DNA of 64,000 nucleotides from a virus. Each line of letters begins with the position of its first letter. Positions within the stretch are counted from its first letter, which is position 1. The notes under the pieces are model-generated. The model saw only the letters and a program-made list of their open reading frames with translations. It did not search any database and was not told the DNA's origin. The stretch is taken from IMG/VR virus record IMGVR_UViG_3300036770_006627, positions 1 to 64,000 of that record; one strand, 5' to 3'. Below, piece after piece: positions 39,747 through 49,243 of this stretch. The position numbers and the translations under genes were made by a program.

Positions 39747-42122
39747 GTGTACAACCGCAAGAAGACTGAATCGTCCCAGGCGCACTGGCTGAACGTAGTA
39801 CGTTTGCACGACCGGACGCAAACGAAAGCCGCCGATTTTGGCGGCAAAGGCGACTCCACGTCGTTTGAGCAGGCGTTCAGTAACCTGGCGCACGCCTATC
39901 TGCGTGATTCAGCTCCGCGGCTGCTGGACCACGAAATCGGTTTTCAGCTGCTAGACCGCAATCGCGAAAACACCAAAGCTATTGGCGTTTTTGCGTTCAA
40001 AGTTGGCTCGAATTGGCTTTATGCTCCAGTCTTTTTTCTTAACGGCGACCTTAAAGGTCACGAACTCCTGTACATCAAAAACCAGGACATGTTCGTGCCG
40101 CTTAAAGAAAACTGGATTAACTACTTGGTGAACCGCAAGCCCAACATTTTGGGCAGCGCGGTGGACCGCAATCGGTCGTCAATGGGCCAGCGGCAGCCCG
40201 ATTTCACGCAGCTCTCTCGCAGTCCGGCGAAGTTTGGCTCGGCCAAGCCAACGCTGCGCGAGATGATGACGGCCGCGATGCCGACTTTTGCTAAGTGCGC
40301 CACGATGAACACGGCGCTGGTGTTTCAGGAAATCGGCCGGGCGTTAGATCTGCCGCGGTTTCTTAAAGAAGCCCGCGTCACGACGATCGACATGCTCGTC
40401 AAGACGTTCCAAGACGCCCCGGCGCTGGCCAAGGCATTTGATGAGTTTCACGGCCTGGGCGTGATCAAGGAAGCCATCGCGGCGGCCAAGGAACGCGAAA
40501 ATCGCCCGAAGATCGCCAGTGTGCTGTCGGAGGCACCTGAAAAGAGCCCGGCCGTCGCAGGGCTCAAGATCATCACGATGAACGTCACAATGCAGACCAA
40601 GCTTCCGCCGGAGACTACCGAGGAAGACCAGGAAAAGCTGCTCCGCGACGGCGTGCTGATTCTCGATCAGCGCGAGCGGGACAACGTGTCGATTCCCTAT
40701 CACATTCAGGTTGAAAAGAAACTTTGGAACCCGACCAGCTCGGGTCTTTACGACATCCTCGTCAAGCCGGGCAACATTGAGCGGGTTTACATCGCCATGT
40801 TCCCGATGGGGCCCGCGAAGCGTTCGGACTTTGTCACCGTCGTCCGTACCGAGGGCAAGCCTGAGTGGATTAACACGCGCGCAGACCAGGTGTTTTGTGT
40901 CGCCTGCCCGACCGACAAGGAAGAAGAAGAGTGGTTTAACGGCTTACCAGACGCAAACAGCCTTCCGTCGAGCGGGCGCTACATGTTGGTGCACAAGAAC
41001 GGCGACGCCACCGTTCCGGTTCGCGTGATCCGCGAGTACGGCGAGAGCGAATTCGGCGTGACGAGTTACGAGGTCCACATGGAGGACCATTCGAAGTTTC
41101 CGCCAAAGGGTCACATCTCCAGCTGCTGCTATACCGACCCGCTGAACTACGACAAGTGGCGCGACGGCGTCCGGATCCATCTCAACGGCAAGAAAGGTTC
41201 CAGTTTGCGCAGCTCGATGGGCGACATTTTTGTCCCCGAGGGCTACAAGCTGCTCAAGTGCGCTCCCGGCGAAGATGACGATGAGACGGCCGAGGACCAG
41301 GGCGCGTGCGGATGCGGCCAGAGCGAGATGCCGCCGCTGATGCCCGGCAACCTGGCTGACGCGCAGCTTGAACTGCTAGGCAAGACCGCCGCGCTCGAGG
41401 TCTACCACAACGGCACAGAAGTCACGATCAACAAAGAAGCCGCGCGCAGCCCGATTGCCGCGCTGGTGACGCTTGTTGAGCATCATGGTCTGCGTGAGGA
41501 CGCTGCTCGCGCGATCCTCAAGACAGCGGCGGCAAAAAAGAAGTTCGCTTGCCGCGTGAAGTATGCCAATCCGTACGGCGCGCCGATGATGGTCAATCAG
41601 GGCCCAACGGCGCCGACCGATCCGGGTCCGGTGATGGGCGGCGAAACAATCATGGGCGCCGACGTCCCAACTCAAATGGGCATAGATATTGGTATGCCGG
41701 TGTCGGACATGGCGGCCGCCAACACCGATCGGCAGATCTATAACCCGAACACGCGACTGGACAAAAAAGATATCCGCAGCGTGATGCAGGCCGCCGAGAC
41801 AGGCCAGAAAGAAGTGTTCGACACGGCGATGATCGGCTCGATGCTGCGCGCTGTCCGGGACGATTCGTTGGTCGATCGTTATATGGGCGAGCTGACCAAT
41901 GGCCTCGACAAGCTGGGCCGCATTTTGTTCATGTTCTATTGGCACGGTGATCGGTTCGCTGATCGTTATGGCAAATCTGATATGCCAGAGCTGGAAGATT
42001 CGTTGCGTAACGCCTTTGAAATGCTGGGCGACGTAATTCTCTTCCTCAAGCAAAAGACGATTGAGCCGTATCCAGAAGAAGGCGGCTCAGACACCGACCT
42101 CTCCAATGTCGCAAGCGCTTAA
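39747..42122 (+). CDS. Large hypothetical head-region protein
   Basis: 791 residues from GTG 39747, chosen because GGAGG is 8 bases upstream; the GTG at 39738 overlaps that SD. No domain recognised. Features: an N-terminal mixed region with 'HELLYIKNQDMFVPLKENWINYLVNRKPNILGSAVDRN', a Cys-rich 'ACGCGQSEMPP' near residue 524, 'LELLGKTAALEVY' and an aromatic C-terminus ('FMFYWHGDRFADRYGKSDMPELEDSLRNAFEMLGD'). It lies at the start of the head block, where portal or packaging proteins are often found, but the sequence shows no portal signature. Confidence 0.7.
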   Translation: MYNRKKTESSQAHWLNVVRLHDRTQTKAADFGGKGDSTSFEQAFSNLAHAYLRDSAPRLLDHEIGFQLLDRNRENTKAIGVFAFKVGSNWLYAPVFFLNGDLKGHELLYIKNQDMFVPLKENWINYLVNRKPNILGSAVDRNRSSMGQRQPDFTQLSRSPAKFGSAKPTLREMMTAAMPTFAKCATMNTALVFQEIGRALDLPRFLKEARVTTIDMLVKTFQDAPALAKAFDEFHGLGVIKEAIAAAKERENRPKIASVLSEAPEKSPAVAGLKIITMNVTMQTKLPPETTEEDQEKLLRDGVLILDQRERDNVSIPYHIQVEKKLWNPTSSGLYDILVKPGNIERVYIAMFPMGPAKRSDFVTVVRTEGKPEWINTRADQVFCVACPTDKEEEEWFNGLPDANSLPSSGRYMLVHKNGDATVPVRVIREYGESEFGVTSYEVHMEDHSKFPPKGHISSCCYTDPLNYDKWRDGVRIHLNGKKGSSLRSSMGDIFVPEGYKLLKCAPGEDDDETAEDQGACGCGQSEMPPLMPGNLADAQLELLGKTAALEVYHNGTEVTINKEAARSPIAALVTLVEHHGLREDAARAILKTAAAKKKFACRVKYANPYGAPMMVNQGPTAPTDPGPVMGGETIMGADVPTQMGIDIGMPVSDMAAANTDRQIYNPNTRLDKKDIRSVMQAAETGQKEVFDTAMIGSMLRAVRDDSLVDRYMGELTNGLDKLGRILFMFYWHGDRFADRYGKSDMPELEDSLRNAFEMLGDVILFLKQKTIEPYPEEGGSDTDLSNVASA

Positions 42123-42131
42123 AGGTGAAAC

Positions 42132-42527
42132 ATGGCAAGTACGATTTGGTCAGGCGAAACGACGTTTGAAGCTGCGAGCGGCACGCAGACGGTGGTTCCA
42201 ATTCGCGTGCCGCACCGCGGCATTATTCGCGGCTACAGCCTGACACAGACTAGCGGCGCCAATGCCGGTGCCGCTGCGGCGCTCTACACCAGCAAACAGG
42301 ACACTGCGCCAAACAGCACGTTGCCCGCTGAGGCGTTTCACATTCTCGACATCACGCTGCCCACGGCGGCCAAGGTCGACGACCACAGCGCTGAAGTGGC
42401 CTATATCAACCGAGACGGCACGCCGACAAATCCACAAAGATATCTTTACCTGAAGATCACCCCGGCGGGCTCGGGCGCCAAGAACTTTGTGTTCTCGGTG
42501 ACGATTGAAGTCCCGAAGATGGGCTAA
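42132..42527 (+). CDS. Small beta-rich structural protein
   Basis: 131 residues, ATG 42132 with AAAGGTGAAAC upstream. Thr/Ala/Pro-rich beta sequence ('GTQTVVPIRVPHRGIIRGYSLTQTSGA', 'RYLYLKITPAGSGAKNFVFSVTIEVPKMG') suggests an Ig- or jelly-roll-like virion decoration protein. The TAA overlaps the next ATG. A GATATC element lies near its 3' end. No motif-level identification. Confidence 0.65.
   Translation: MASTIWSGETTFEAASGTQTVVPIRVPHRGIIRGYSLTQTSGANAGAAAALYTSKQDTAPNSTLPAEAFHILDITLPTAAKVDDHSAEVAYINRDGTPTNPQRYLYLKITPAGSGAKNFVFSVTIEVPKMG
42436..42447. repeat. GATATC palindrome, exact copy (AAAGATATCTTT), coding, third frame
   Basis: Reads Q-R-Y-L-Y. This frame differs from both the K-D-I-Y and the A-K-I-S copies. 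Confidence 0.75.
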
Positions 42528-43456
42528 TGCTTCAAGCACTTCGCGATAACCCGCGCCGCGCGCCGAATTGGCGTTGGCTGCGGGCTGTTCAGATCGACAC
42601 TGGCGGTCCGCGGGCGACCAGGGCCGCGGACGGCGAAACCGGTTTTGCGTGGATCCGCCGGGCGTCGCGGATGAAGCGGCGTTACGAAAAGGCTGGCAAC
42701 CGACCTGACGCGCTGTACCGCCTGATCCAGTACGACCGGGATTTGTTTTGGGCGCATTCAATGTGGCTCGACGAACGAAGCCCGATGCGCTGGGCCATAG
42801 AGGCTTGCGTCCTGGCGGGAATGACCAGTCAGCAGATTGCCGCAAAGATCGGCACCAACTCCGAGATCATTGAGGCGTACGAGAACGTGTTCTTCGACGT
42901 CCGGGACCGGCTCAACGACAAACTTTACGTTGTAAACGTAGTTATGGCCGACGCTGTAACTCGCGGCGTGTCTGAGCGACAGTACGACCTGCTCTGGAAG
43001 CTTTTTGGCTACCAAGGCGGCCCCTATGTGCTGGAGTCGGTTATTTCGAAGTGCAGCCCTATTTCCAAGCCTGAACGACCCGAGGACGTCGGCCAGTTCT
43101 TCCAGGACTTTGCCGTGAACACCGTGAAGCACAAAGCGGCTATCGCCACGCTTACGGTGCCTATTAACACGCACACGCAGCTGGCGATTATTGACAGTTT
43201 TGTACAGTACGTGCAGATCGAAAAAACCAGCGAAAACGCCGGGAAAGCACAAAGCACAATCGTTGAGAACATAGGCGCCATGCTGGGCGCCTTGCCGTTC
43301 CGAATTGGGACAAAACTGGAATCCGCAGCCGAGAAAATGTTACCTTACGATGACAGAGCGGCAGAGTTGCGCAACGACGAGCTGATGATTGTCGCCGCTG
43401 GCGGTAAACTAACCGACCAAAAATTGATCCAGGACCTACGGTTCCCGGGAGAATAA
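42527..43456 (+). CDS. HTH-containing head-region protein
   Basis: 309 residues, coupled by TAATG. The basic N-terminus is followed by a helix-turn-helix-like segment 'ACVLAGMTSQQIAAKIGTNSEIIEAYENVFFDV' (~residues 89-122), then 'GVSERQYDLLWKLFGYQGGPYVLESVI'. The HTH and position between head genes are compatible with a packaging or DNA-recognition protein, but I cannot call it a small terminase from sequence alone. Confidence 0.62.
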   Translation: MLQALRDNPRRAPNWRWLRAVQIDTGGPRATRAADGETGFAWIRRASRMKRRYEKAGNRPDALYRLIQYDRDLFWAHSMWLDERSPMRWAIEACVLAGMTSQQIAAKIGTNSEIIEAYENVFFDVRDRLNDKLYVVNVVMADAVTRGVSERQYDLLWKLFGYQGGPYVLESVISKCSPISKPERPEDVGQFFQDFAVNTVKHKAAIATLTVPINTHTQLAIIDSFVQYVQIEKTSENAGKAQSTIVENIGAMLGALPFRIGTKLESAAEKMLPYDDRAAELRNDELMIVAAGGKLTDQKLIQDLRFPGE

Positions 43457-45312
43457 TGATGCAGCCCCTTTCGAAACAGGCTGAAGCACAGCTGATCAGC
43501 GCGATTGAGCGCGCGGCCAGCTACGTGAACGCCGGTCTTACTCCGAACGCCGCGATCATCAAGAGCGCCAGCGAGTCGGACGTTCCCGCGGGCCATATCA
43601 ATCTTATGGTCCACGCCTACAACACGGGCCGCACGACCAAACAACGCGAGCAGGGCGAAAGCACGCTGGAAAAGGCAGCCGACTTCCCTCTGGCCGACGC
43701 CGACACCGTGATGGACGCGTTGTTTCCCAAAGCGGTGAAAACTTCTGCTGAACTTTCAAGCGCGCATGCGGTTTCGGCCGACTACGCCGTTAGTCCTGCC
43801 GGAATGCTGGCGCGCCGCAAGGCCGCGCAGTCCAAGGAGGCCGCTGCAAAGATATCTTTGCCCGAGAAGACGTGGGTCCCTCCGCCTCGCGACGAAGAAG
43901 CGGCCGTTCGACGGGCTGCCTCTGAGAAGCGGGCTGCAGAGTTGGCCCAGGAAGAGCTTCGTCGTCAGGCCACGGCGGCTTACAGCAAAGCCGCGGCGGC
44001 GATGGAAGAGCTTCACGAGTATTTCCGCCGTCCGGGCAATTTGAGTTTTCAAGACGCCGTGCGCGAGACCGAATTGCGCTACGGCGAGGACGGCGTGACC
44101 GTGCTTAACAAGCTAGCCGCCGTTTACCCGCACCTGACCAAGCAGGCCGCCACAAAGGACGTCATCATCGGCGATTGCCAGCCCTGCAAGCTGGCCGCCG
44201 CGGTGCTCAGCGCCCTTGAAGCTTACAACGAGGCGCAGGCGCGGGTGCCCGCGGCGAAGCAGGCCGCAGCAAAAAAAGCTGAGCCAGCGGTCGTCACCGG
44301 AAGCATTCTGCACAACCCGGCCGATGAACCGCTGGTGTTAAAGGGCGCCATGGCGGCTGGCGATCGCTGGGGCCTAGTCGATCCGCCGCGCGCTGGGCAA
44401 GAAGGCGCGCCGCGGCTTGGCAACAAGGGAACTGAGGTCGACCCGGCAGCGCATGCAGACTTTGTCAATCGGCGACCATCGCCGGGCGACAATTTCCGAC
44501 TTGTTATGCCTGACAATAAGCTCGGCAACCCTGTTTGGGTGCATCAGGACGAAACAATGCCCGAAGATGAATACGACCGGATGCGGTCCGAGCAACTGGC
44601 GCACGAGGCTGCTAATCGAGCTGCGCGCCAGCAGCAACAGCGAAACTCCGGCTCGCCGCTAATTCCAGAAGACGACGAACTCGATTACTCAGACGAGGGC
44701 GCGGAACCCGACAGCTTTGAAGACGCGGGGCCAGTAGGCGGCGGTCCTGGCGGTGGCGGTCCTGGCGGTGGCGGTTCTGGCGGTGGCGGTTCTGGCGGCG
44801 GTGGCCGCCCTTCTCAACCATCACGTTCTGGTCGGCAGCGGCGACAAGGTAGCCGCGGCGGCGAGCGCGAAAGCGGCGGCTTTAGCCTTGCTCCGGTGCG
44901 CAGCGGTTTCCTCAGCGCGGCCAAGGCCATCGCCAGCCGAATGGCGCAGGGCGCGGCTGAAGGCGAGAAAAAGATGAAGACCAAGGCCTACCAGAGCCTT
45001 ACCGATCCGGAGCACGAGACGGCCCTGCGCAACATCCGGGCACAGAGCATGCTCCACGATATGGTGCTTAACGACCCGGTGATCTCCGGCCACGATCCAA
45101 CCGAGGTGGCGCAGGCTTTCAACGAGCTGGCAGACGTGGCGCCGCAGTTTGTTGACTCCCCGGCCGCTATGCAAGCGCTGCTGCGCAAACGGCTTGAGTC
45201 CGGGCAGATGGCCGACTTCGATGTGAAGCAGCTCATCGACATGGAGAAGGCCAGGGCCGAAACTGCAAAAGCTCAGATGGACACAAAAAATCTCGAACGG
45301 CAGATGATTTGA
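43456..45312 (+). CDS. Long charged, linker-containing virion/scaffold-type protein
   Basis: 618 residues, coupled by TAATG (ATG 43456 or 43459). It begins 'PLSKQAEAQLISAIERAASYVNAG', has Ala/Glu/Lys-rich helices (~130-200), an acidic region and a natural glycine-rich linker of GGGGP/GGGGS units (~residues 428-450), then a basic segment and a helical C-terminal domain (~510-618). Probably a multi-domain structural or scaffold protein. No enzyme motif. Confidence 0.65.
   Translation: MMQPLSKQAEAQLISAIERAASYVNAGLTPNAAIIKSASESDVPAGHINLMVHAYNTGRTTKQREQGESTLEKAADFPLADADTVMDALFPKAVKTSAELSSAHAVSADYAVSPAGMLARRKAAQSKEAAAKISLPEKTWVPPPRDEEAAVRRAASEKRAAELAQEELRRQATAAYSKAAAAMEELHEYFRRPGNLSFQDAVRETELRYGEDGVTVLNKLAAVYPHLTKQAATKDVIIGDCQPCKLAAAVLSALEAYNEAQARVPAAKQAAAKKAEPAVVTGSILHNPADEPLVLKGAMAAGDRWGLVDPPRAGQEGAPRLGNKGTEVDPAAHADFVNRRPSPGDNFRLVMPDNKLGNPVWVHQDETMPEDEYDRMRSEQLAHEAANRAARQQQQRNSGSPLIPEDDELDYSDEGAEPDSFEDAGPVGGGPGGGGPGGGGSGGGGSGGGGRPSQPSRSGRQRRQGSRGGERESGGFSLAPVRSGFLSAAKAIASRMAQGAAEGEKKMKTKAYQSLTDPEHETALRNIRAQSMLHDMVLNDPVISGHDPTEVAQAFNELADVAPQFVDSPAAMQALLRKRLESGQMADFDVKQLIDMEKARAETAKAQMDTKNLERQMI
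43848..43859. repeat. GATATC palindrome, exact copy (AAAGATATCTTT), coding, other frame
   Basis: Centre of a second perfect 16-bp palindrome GCAAAGATATCTTTGC (43846-43861), identical to the one at 35575-35590. It reads A-A-K-I-S-L-P. Confidence 0.8.
44737..44805 (+). repeat. 15-bp tandem repeats encoding a Gly4Pro/Gly4Ser linker
   Basis: About 4.5 copies of GGCGGTGGCGGTyCT within the gene at 43456. They probably vary in copy number by slippage. Confidence 0.8.
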
Positions 45313-45319
45313 GGAAGTC

Positions 45320-45946
45320 ATGGAAGACACCACACTTCAAGCCCTTGCCGAAAACCTGGCGCACCAAGCGGTGTACGGCGAGCCAGATCCAATGGTGAAG
45401 GCGGCGCTGAATATGGGCGACATCCAGTCGCATCTTTCGGGAGCGCTGGAAAATCCTGCGCTGCGTAATGCGTTGCTAGGCGCTGGCGCAGGCGGGCTGC
45501 TCGGCCTTGCAACCGGCGGCGAAGACAAAAAACGGAAAGCGCTTCACTACGCGCTGCTTGGCGGTTTGGGCGCAGGTGGTTTGACGCTCGGCGCAAAAAT
45601 GCTTGGCGACGCGACTGCGCCGCCTCCAAAGAGTCTTCAGGCGCCGGTAAAAAGCAAACTCAGCCCAGTAGCCAAGGGCGTCGGCGTCGGCCTGGGCGCT
45701 GCTGGTGCCGCTGCCGCTGCAGGCTATGCGCCGATCGCGGCCAAACAGATTAATCGCGCGGCGGTGCGCGGCGCGTTGCAGGCTGGCAAGGCAGTACCAG
45801 CTGCCGCGCCCTACATCAAAAGTACGCTCCGAGGGAGCGGCGAACTGGCCAAAAATTTCAGCAAACTTCCGCGAGCGGGAAAGCTCGGCATTCCAGCTGC
45901 TGGCGCCCTTTTGATGTATTCGCTCTTGAACCGCGGCAACAACTAG
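45320..45946 (+). CDS. Gly/Ala-rich membrane-interacting protein
   Basis: 208 residues, ATG 45320 with GAGGAAG upstream. After a short helical N-terminus, Gly/Leu/Ala-rich hydrophobic segments lie at ~45-62, ~72-92 and ~113-135, with a last helix near the C-terminus ('GIPAAGALLMYSLL'). Similar in style to the genes at 6-10 kb. Probably a virion or ejection protein. Confidence 0.65.
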   Translation: MEDTTLQALAENLAHQAVYGEPDPMVKAALNMGDIQSHLSGALENPALRNALLGAGAGGLLGLATGGEDKKRKALHYALLGGLGAGGLTLGAKMLGDATAPPPKSLQAPVKSKLSPVAKGVGVGLGAAGAAAAAGYAPIAAKQINRAAVRGALQAGKAVPAAAPYIKSTLRGSGELAKNFSKLPRAGKLGIPAAGALLMYSLLNRGNN

Positions 45947-45955
45947 GGCACTCCT

Positions 45956-47413
45956 ATGAGCATGATCAAGATCATCCAGCCGAACTCGCAGGATTTCAGC
46001 GAGCCGGTAGCGTCGCTAATTAAAATTTCCAGCCGCGGCCTACTGGGAGCCGACAAGGACGCTTTTGTGAAACGCGCGGGCGTGGATTTCGCCGAGCGCC
46101 TCAGCCGCATCAAGTTCGCGGCGGACGAGATCCCGGTCCACATGATCGCGATCGGCGCCACCGAAGATTACGGCCCAAACCGCAATGCCGACGGTTTCAC
46201 TCGCGACTGCTGCCGCAAGCACCACCACACGTTCGAGAAGTTTGCGCGTTTCTACCGCGACCATCTCAACAAGAACCCGGCCAAAAGCTACGGCGTTGTG
46301 AAGCTCGCTGCCTACAACGAGCCAATGCACCGGATCGAGCTGATCTGCGCGCTAAATGCCAGCAAGGAGGCTGCCGAGCGCAACGGCGGCCTGCTCGCCG
46401 ACAAAGAAACGGAGAAATTGGCTCGCGGCGACGATATCGGTGTTTCGATGGCCTGCAAGATTCCTTTCGACGTTTGCTCTGGCTGCGGAAACAAAGCTCG
46501 CACGCGCGCAGAGTATTGCGACTCTGTCGAGAATGGCGGCATGTGCAAGGCGGGCGGGCTGAAACACAACCTGGGGCGGGTTCTCGCTGACGGCCACATC
46601 CTTCACGCCGACAACCCCGATCCGACGTTCTTCGACATCAGCCACGTTTTCCGCCCCGCTGATCGCATTGCCTACATCTCTGGCACTCTGCAAAAGGCAG
46701 CCAGCGCTGGTGTGCTCTCAGGGGCCGAGTTGGCCGAACAGCTGGGCGTTACAGCGCCGCTGGGTTTCGATCGTGTTGCCACCAGCCTGCAGCTGCAAAG
46801 CCAACTCGCGGCACTTGAAAAACTGGCCGCGGCCGAGCGCGCGGTAATCCACGACCCCCGCGCCTGGACACAAGTTGCGCTGGCGTCGACGGCTAACGCG
46901 CAGCCGCCGGTCGACTTTGCGCCTTGCGAGAACGTGAAATTCGGGCAGGTCCTGCGCGCGCTAGCCGATGCGGGAGTGGTGCTCCCCGTCCGCGATTTCT
47001 TAACGCTTACTGTAAAAGCCGCGAGCGATAACCTGGTGCGCGCTGTGACTAGCGCGCTAGATAGCATTTTCAGTAAACTTGCAAACGACCCGGACACCGC
47101 GGGCGAGCTTGAAAACAACGCATTTCTTCCGGCTCCGGCCGCGGCAATGCCTGTCCAGGTCTGGGCTGAAAAGGTAGCTATGACGCACAGTGTACGACCG
47201 CAAGCCGTGGAAAAGCGCGCTTACCATAGCGCGCTTCGCGACGTGCAGGTTGCAGCTCTTGCCAAGGAGGCGGGCGATAATAAACCCGCGGCTTCGGCAC
47301 TTGCGCGGCAGTACGCTTTCTATAAGATTGCGGCTTACGCGACCCTCAGCGAGAAATATGGAAATTGCTGGTTGACAGCAAACCATTGTGTTCTGCAAAA
47401 TTACATCACTTGA
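45956..47413 (+). CDS. Putative prohead (head maturation) protease
   Basis: 485 residues. 'GATEDYGPNRNADGFTRDCCRKHHHTFEKFARFYRDHLNKNPAKSYGVVKLAAYNEPMHRIELICAL' and 'LARGDDIGVSMACKIPFDVCSGCG' match a phage prohead-protease-like family with conserved His and a Ser (GxSM). Cys pairs 'CSGCG...YC...MC' suggest an added zinc site. The C-terminal ~230 residues are helical. It lies upstream of scaffold-like and capsid genes, as expected. The catalytic assignment is by family resemblance. Confidence 0.65.
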   Translation: MSMIKIIQPNSQDFSEPVASLIKISSRGLLGADKDAFVKRAGVDFAERLSRIKFAADEIPVHMIAIGATEDYGPNRNADGFTRDCCRKHHHTFEKFARFYRDHLNKNPAKSYGVVKLAAYNEPMHRIELICALNASKEAAERNGGLLADKETEKLARGDDIGVSMACKIPFDVCSGCGNKARTRAEYCDSVENGGMCKAGGLKHNLGRVLADGHILHADNPDPTFFDISHVFRPADRIAYISGTLQKAASAGVLSGAELAEQLGVTAPLGFDRVATSLQLQSQLAALEKLAAAERAVIHDPRAWTQVALASTANAQPPVDFAPCENVKFGQVLRALADAGVVLPVRDFLTLTVKAASDNLVRAVTSALDSIFSKLANDPDTAGELENNAFLPAPAAAMPVQVWAEKVAMTHSVRPQAVEKRAYHSALRDVQVAALAKEAGDNKPAASALARQYAFYKIAAYATLSEKYGNCWLTANHCVLQNYIT

Positions 47414-47458
47414 ATGGAGTCCGCGCGTTAGAGCGTGTGGAGCCTAAAGGAGAAGAAC

Positions 47459-48748
47459 ATGGCACGGATGCAACGATCGCTTTTCGCGCAGCTTAACGCC
47501 CTGGCCGAAGAGATTTCACACACTGCTGTGAAAACAGCCGCCGAGAAAAAGGCGGAGGGCGGCCCCACCCCGGCGGACCCCGGCACTTACATGGGCGCGT
47601 CTACGCACCCCACCGCGCACGTCGACAACAACGTGCAGAAGGCGGAGACTGGTTCGCGCGCGTCGGAATACGAAGCCGACATCAAGAAGCAGCAGGGCGC
47701 GCTCGCAGTGGACAACACTCCCGAGCTTCCCTATGAGGGCCGTCAGGACGAAGTCCAGCAGAACATCGGCACAAACGTTGCCGCCACTGGCGAAGATCCG
47801 GCCGCCGAGCACGACTACAAGGGCGACAAGGACGACCCGGGCACCTCGCACCCCGCGAAGGCAAACGACGGCGAAAAGTATTCGTCGGTTTCTTTCAAAG
47901 AAGCGATGACCCGAGCCGCGGCGCTTGGTAACGACATTCTCGCGACGCTGCTCAACGCCAGCGCAGAGAAGTCCGCCGAGATGCCTGCCTTCCTCAAGGA
48001 AAAGAAGAAGGACGCGCCGAAGGGGGAGCTGAAGGGTGATCAGCACAAACTTGACGTTGACAACGACGGCAAGATCGAGGGTTCTGATCTCGCAGCTCTT
48101 CGCGAGGGCAAGGAAGCCGCTTTCAAAGCTGGTTACGAGCTGGCCGCGGCGCTCGGCATGAGCAAAGAGGCGGCTGAAGCGTCCGTGCGCGAAGTTGCGG
48201 CAAACACGCTCCGCGAGGCCGACGAGATGGCGGACCTGTTCATTGGCTTCCTCGCTTCAAAGGCCGCGGCTGCGGACATGGGCGATGAGGCTGCGGAAGG
48301 CGAGGATCACTCGGCTCCCGGTGACGACGAGTCCGGCGCAAGCCCGGCCGGAGAGATGGGCGCTGAATCCGCCGGTCTCGAGGGCATGATGGGCGGCGAA
48401 GACGCCGGTGCAATGCCGATGGGTGCCGAGGGCGCTGGCGCCCCGTCAGAAGACGAGGCGGTTCAGGAGCTGGCCATGGCGCTTGAAGAGCTGGGCATTC
48501 CGCCCGAGGCTCTGATTGGTGCCCTGCAGGGCGGTGGCGGCGCAGGCGACATGCCGCCCGCTGGCCCCGAGGCTGGCGCCGAGATGGCGCCCAAGATGGC
48601 TTCAGTGAACGACCTGAACGCGATCGGCGCGGCCGTGATCAACTTCAAGCGGAGCGGCAAGTTCCAGGTCAAGGAAGCACGCACCAAGCGGTCGCGTCAG
48701 CTGCGCGACATCATGAAGCAGCACGTTCTGGAACTCGTCAACCGGTAA
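47459..48748 (+). CDS. Acidic scaffold-like protein with one EF-hand
   Basis: 429 residues from ATG 47459 with AAAGGAG upstream. Highly acidic and Ala/Gly/Met-rich, with little predicted globular structure, as in head scaffolds. Residues 199-210 form a canonical EF-hand loop (DVDNDGKIEGSD), so calcium could bind. The C-terminus is basic ('KRSGKFQVKEARTKRSRQLRDIMKQHVLEL'), typical of scaffold-capsid contact. It sits between the protease and the capsid. Confidence 0.68.
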   Translation: MARMQRSLFAQLNALAEEISHTAVKTAAEKKAEGGPTPADPGTYMGASTHPTAHVDNNVQKAETGSRASEYEADIKKQQGALAVDNTPELPYEGRQDEVQQNIGTNVAATGEDPAAEHDYKGDKDDPGTSHPAKANDGEKYSSVSFKEAMTRAAALGNDILATLLNASAEKSAEMPAFLKEKKKDAPKGELKGDQHKLDVDNDGKIEGSDLAALREGKEAAFKAGYELAAALGMSKEAAEASVREVAANTLREADEMADLFIGFLASKAAAADMGDEAAEGEDHSAPGDDESGASPAGEMGAESAGLEGMMGGEDAGAMPMGAEGAGAPSEDEAVQELAMALEELGIPPEALIGALQGGGGAGDMPPAGPEAGAEMAPKMASVNDLNAIGAAVINFKRSGKFQVKEARTKRSRQLRDIMKQHVLELVNR

Positions 48749-48769
48749 ATCACACGGAGGTTTGAAACC

Positions 48770-49195
48770 ATGTCCAACTGCAATAACCCGCTGGTCCAAA
48801 ACATCGTCGACTACATCGGTTTTTCCGATGCGGCGATGACCAAGGCCGCCGCGGTGATCAAGGAGCGCGAAGAGCAGAACGAGAAGCTGGCGCGCCTGAT
48901 CCCTGAAGCTGTGAAGGCCTGTCTCGAAAACGAACGGGTCGAGCCGCACCAGAAAGAGGCCCTTGCAGCGGCTCTCGCTAATCCGGTGCGCGCCATGGAA
49001 CTCGTGATCAAGCTCGCAGCGCACAAAAACGCTGCCGAGATGGCACGCCTGGGCACGCCGGTGGCTACCAAAACCGCCGGTTACGACCCGTCGAACAGCC
49101 TGACGAGCGGGTATGTGGGCGCTCGTGACGGCAAGCTCAAGGCCTCGGACATCAAGTTGTTCCAGGGTCTTGGTCTGAACCCGCCCACTGCCTGA
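48770..49195 (+). CDS. Small helical head protein
   Basis: 141 residues, ATG 48770 with ACGGAGG upstream. N-terminal helices ('LVQNIVDYIGFSDAAMTKAAAVIKEREEQNEKLARLIPEAVKACLENERV'), then a Gly/Ser-rich C-terminal part. No family recognised. Located among highly translated head genes; perhaps a capsid accessory protein. Confidence 0.65.
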   Translation: MSNCNNPLVQNIVDYIGFSDAAMTKAAAVIKEREEQNEKLARLIPEAVKACLENERVEPHQKEALAAALANPVRAMELVIKLAAHKNAAEMARLGTPVATKTAGYDPSNSLTSGYVGARDGKLKASDIKLFQGLGLNPPTA

Positions 49196-49224
49196 TTTCA
49201 CATGGATCTGTGATTTTCACCAAA

Positions 49225-49240
49225 AAGACATGGAGGTCTT
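49225..49240 (+). promoter_or_regulatory. SD displayed in hairpin loop (gene at 49244)
   Basis: AAGAC/GTCTT stem with loop ATGGAG; GGAGG (49232-49236) lies 7 bases before ATG 49244. Confidence 0.55.
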
Positions 49241-49243
49241 AAC

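Noticed and set aside
39747-42122. Calling the 791-residue protein the portal
   Set aside because: The position fits but no portal signature is visible, so I left it as hypothetical.
42527-43456. Calling the HTH protein the small terminase
   Set aside because: An HTH and the location are suggestive only, and no large terminase is visible beside it.
44737-44805. Gly4Ser repeats as a sign of cloned or engineered DNA
   Set aside because: The repeat is embedded in a continuous phage gene with matching codon style and flanked by native sequence.
2439-46438. Other GATATC hexamers (2439, 8419, 33010, 38611, 41769, 46433)
   Set aside because: They lack the AAA and TWT flanks, or have only one side. 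The hexamer alone is expected about ten times by chance.
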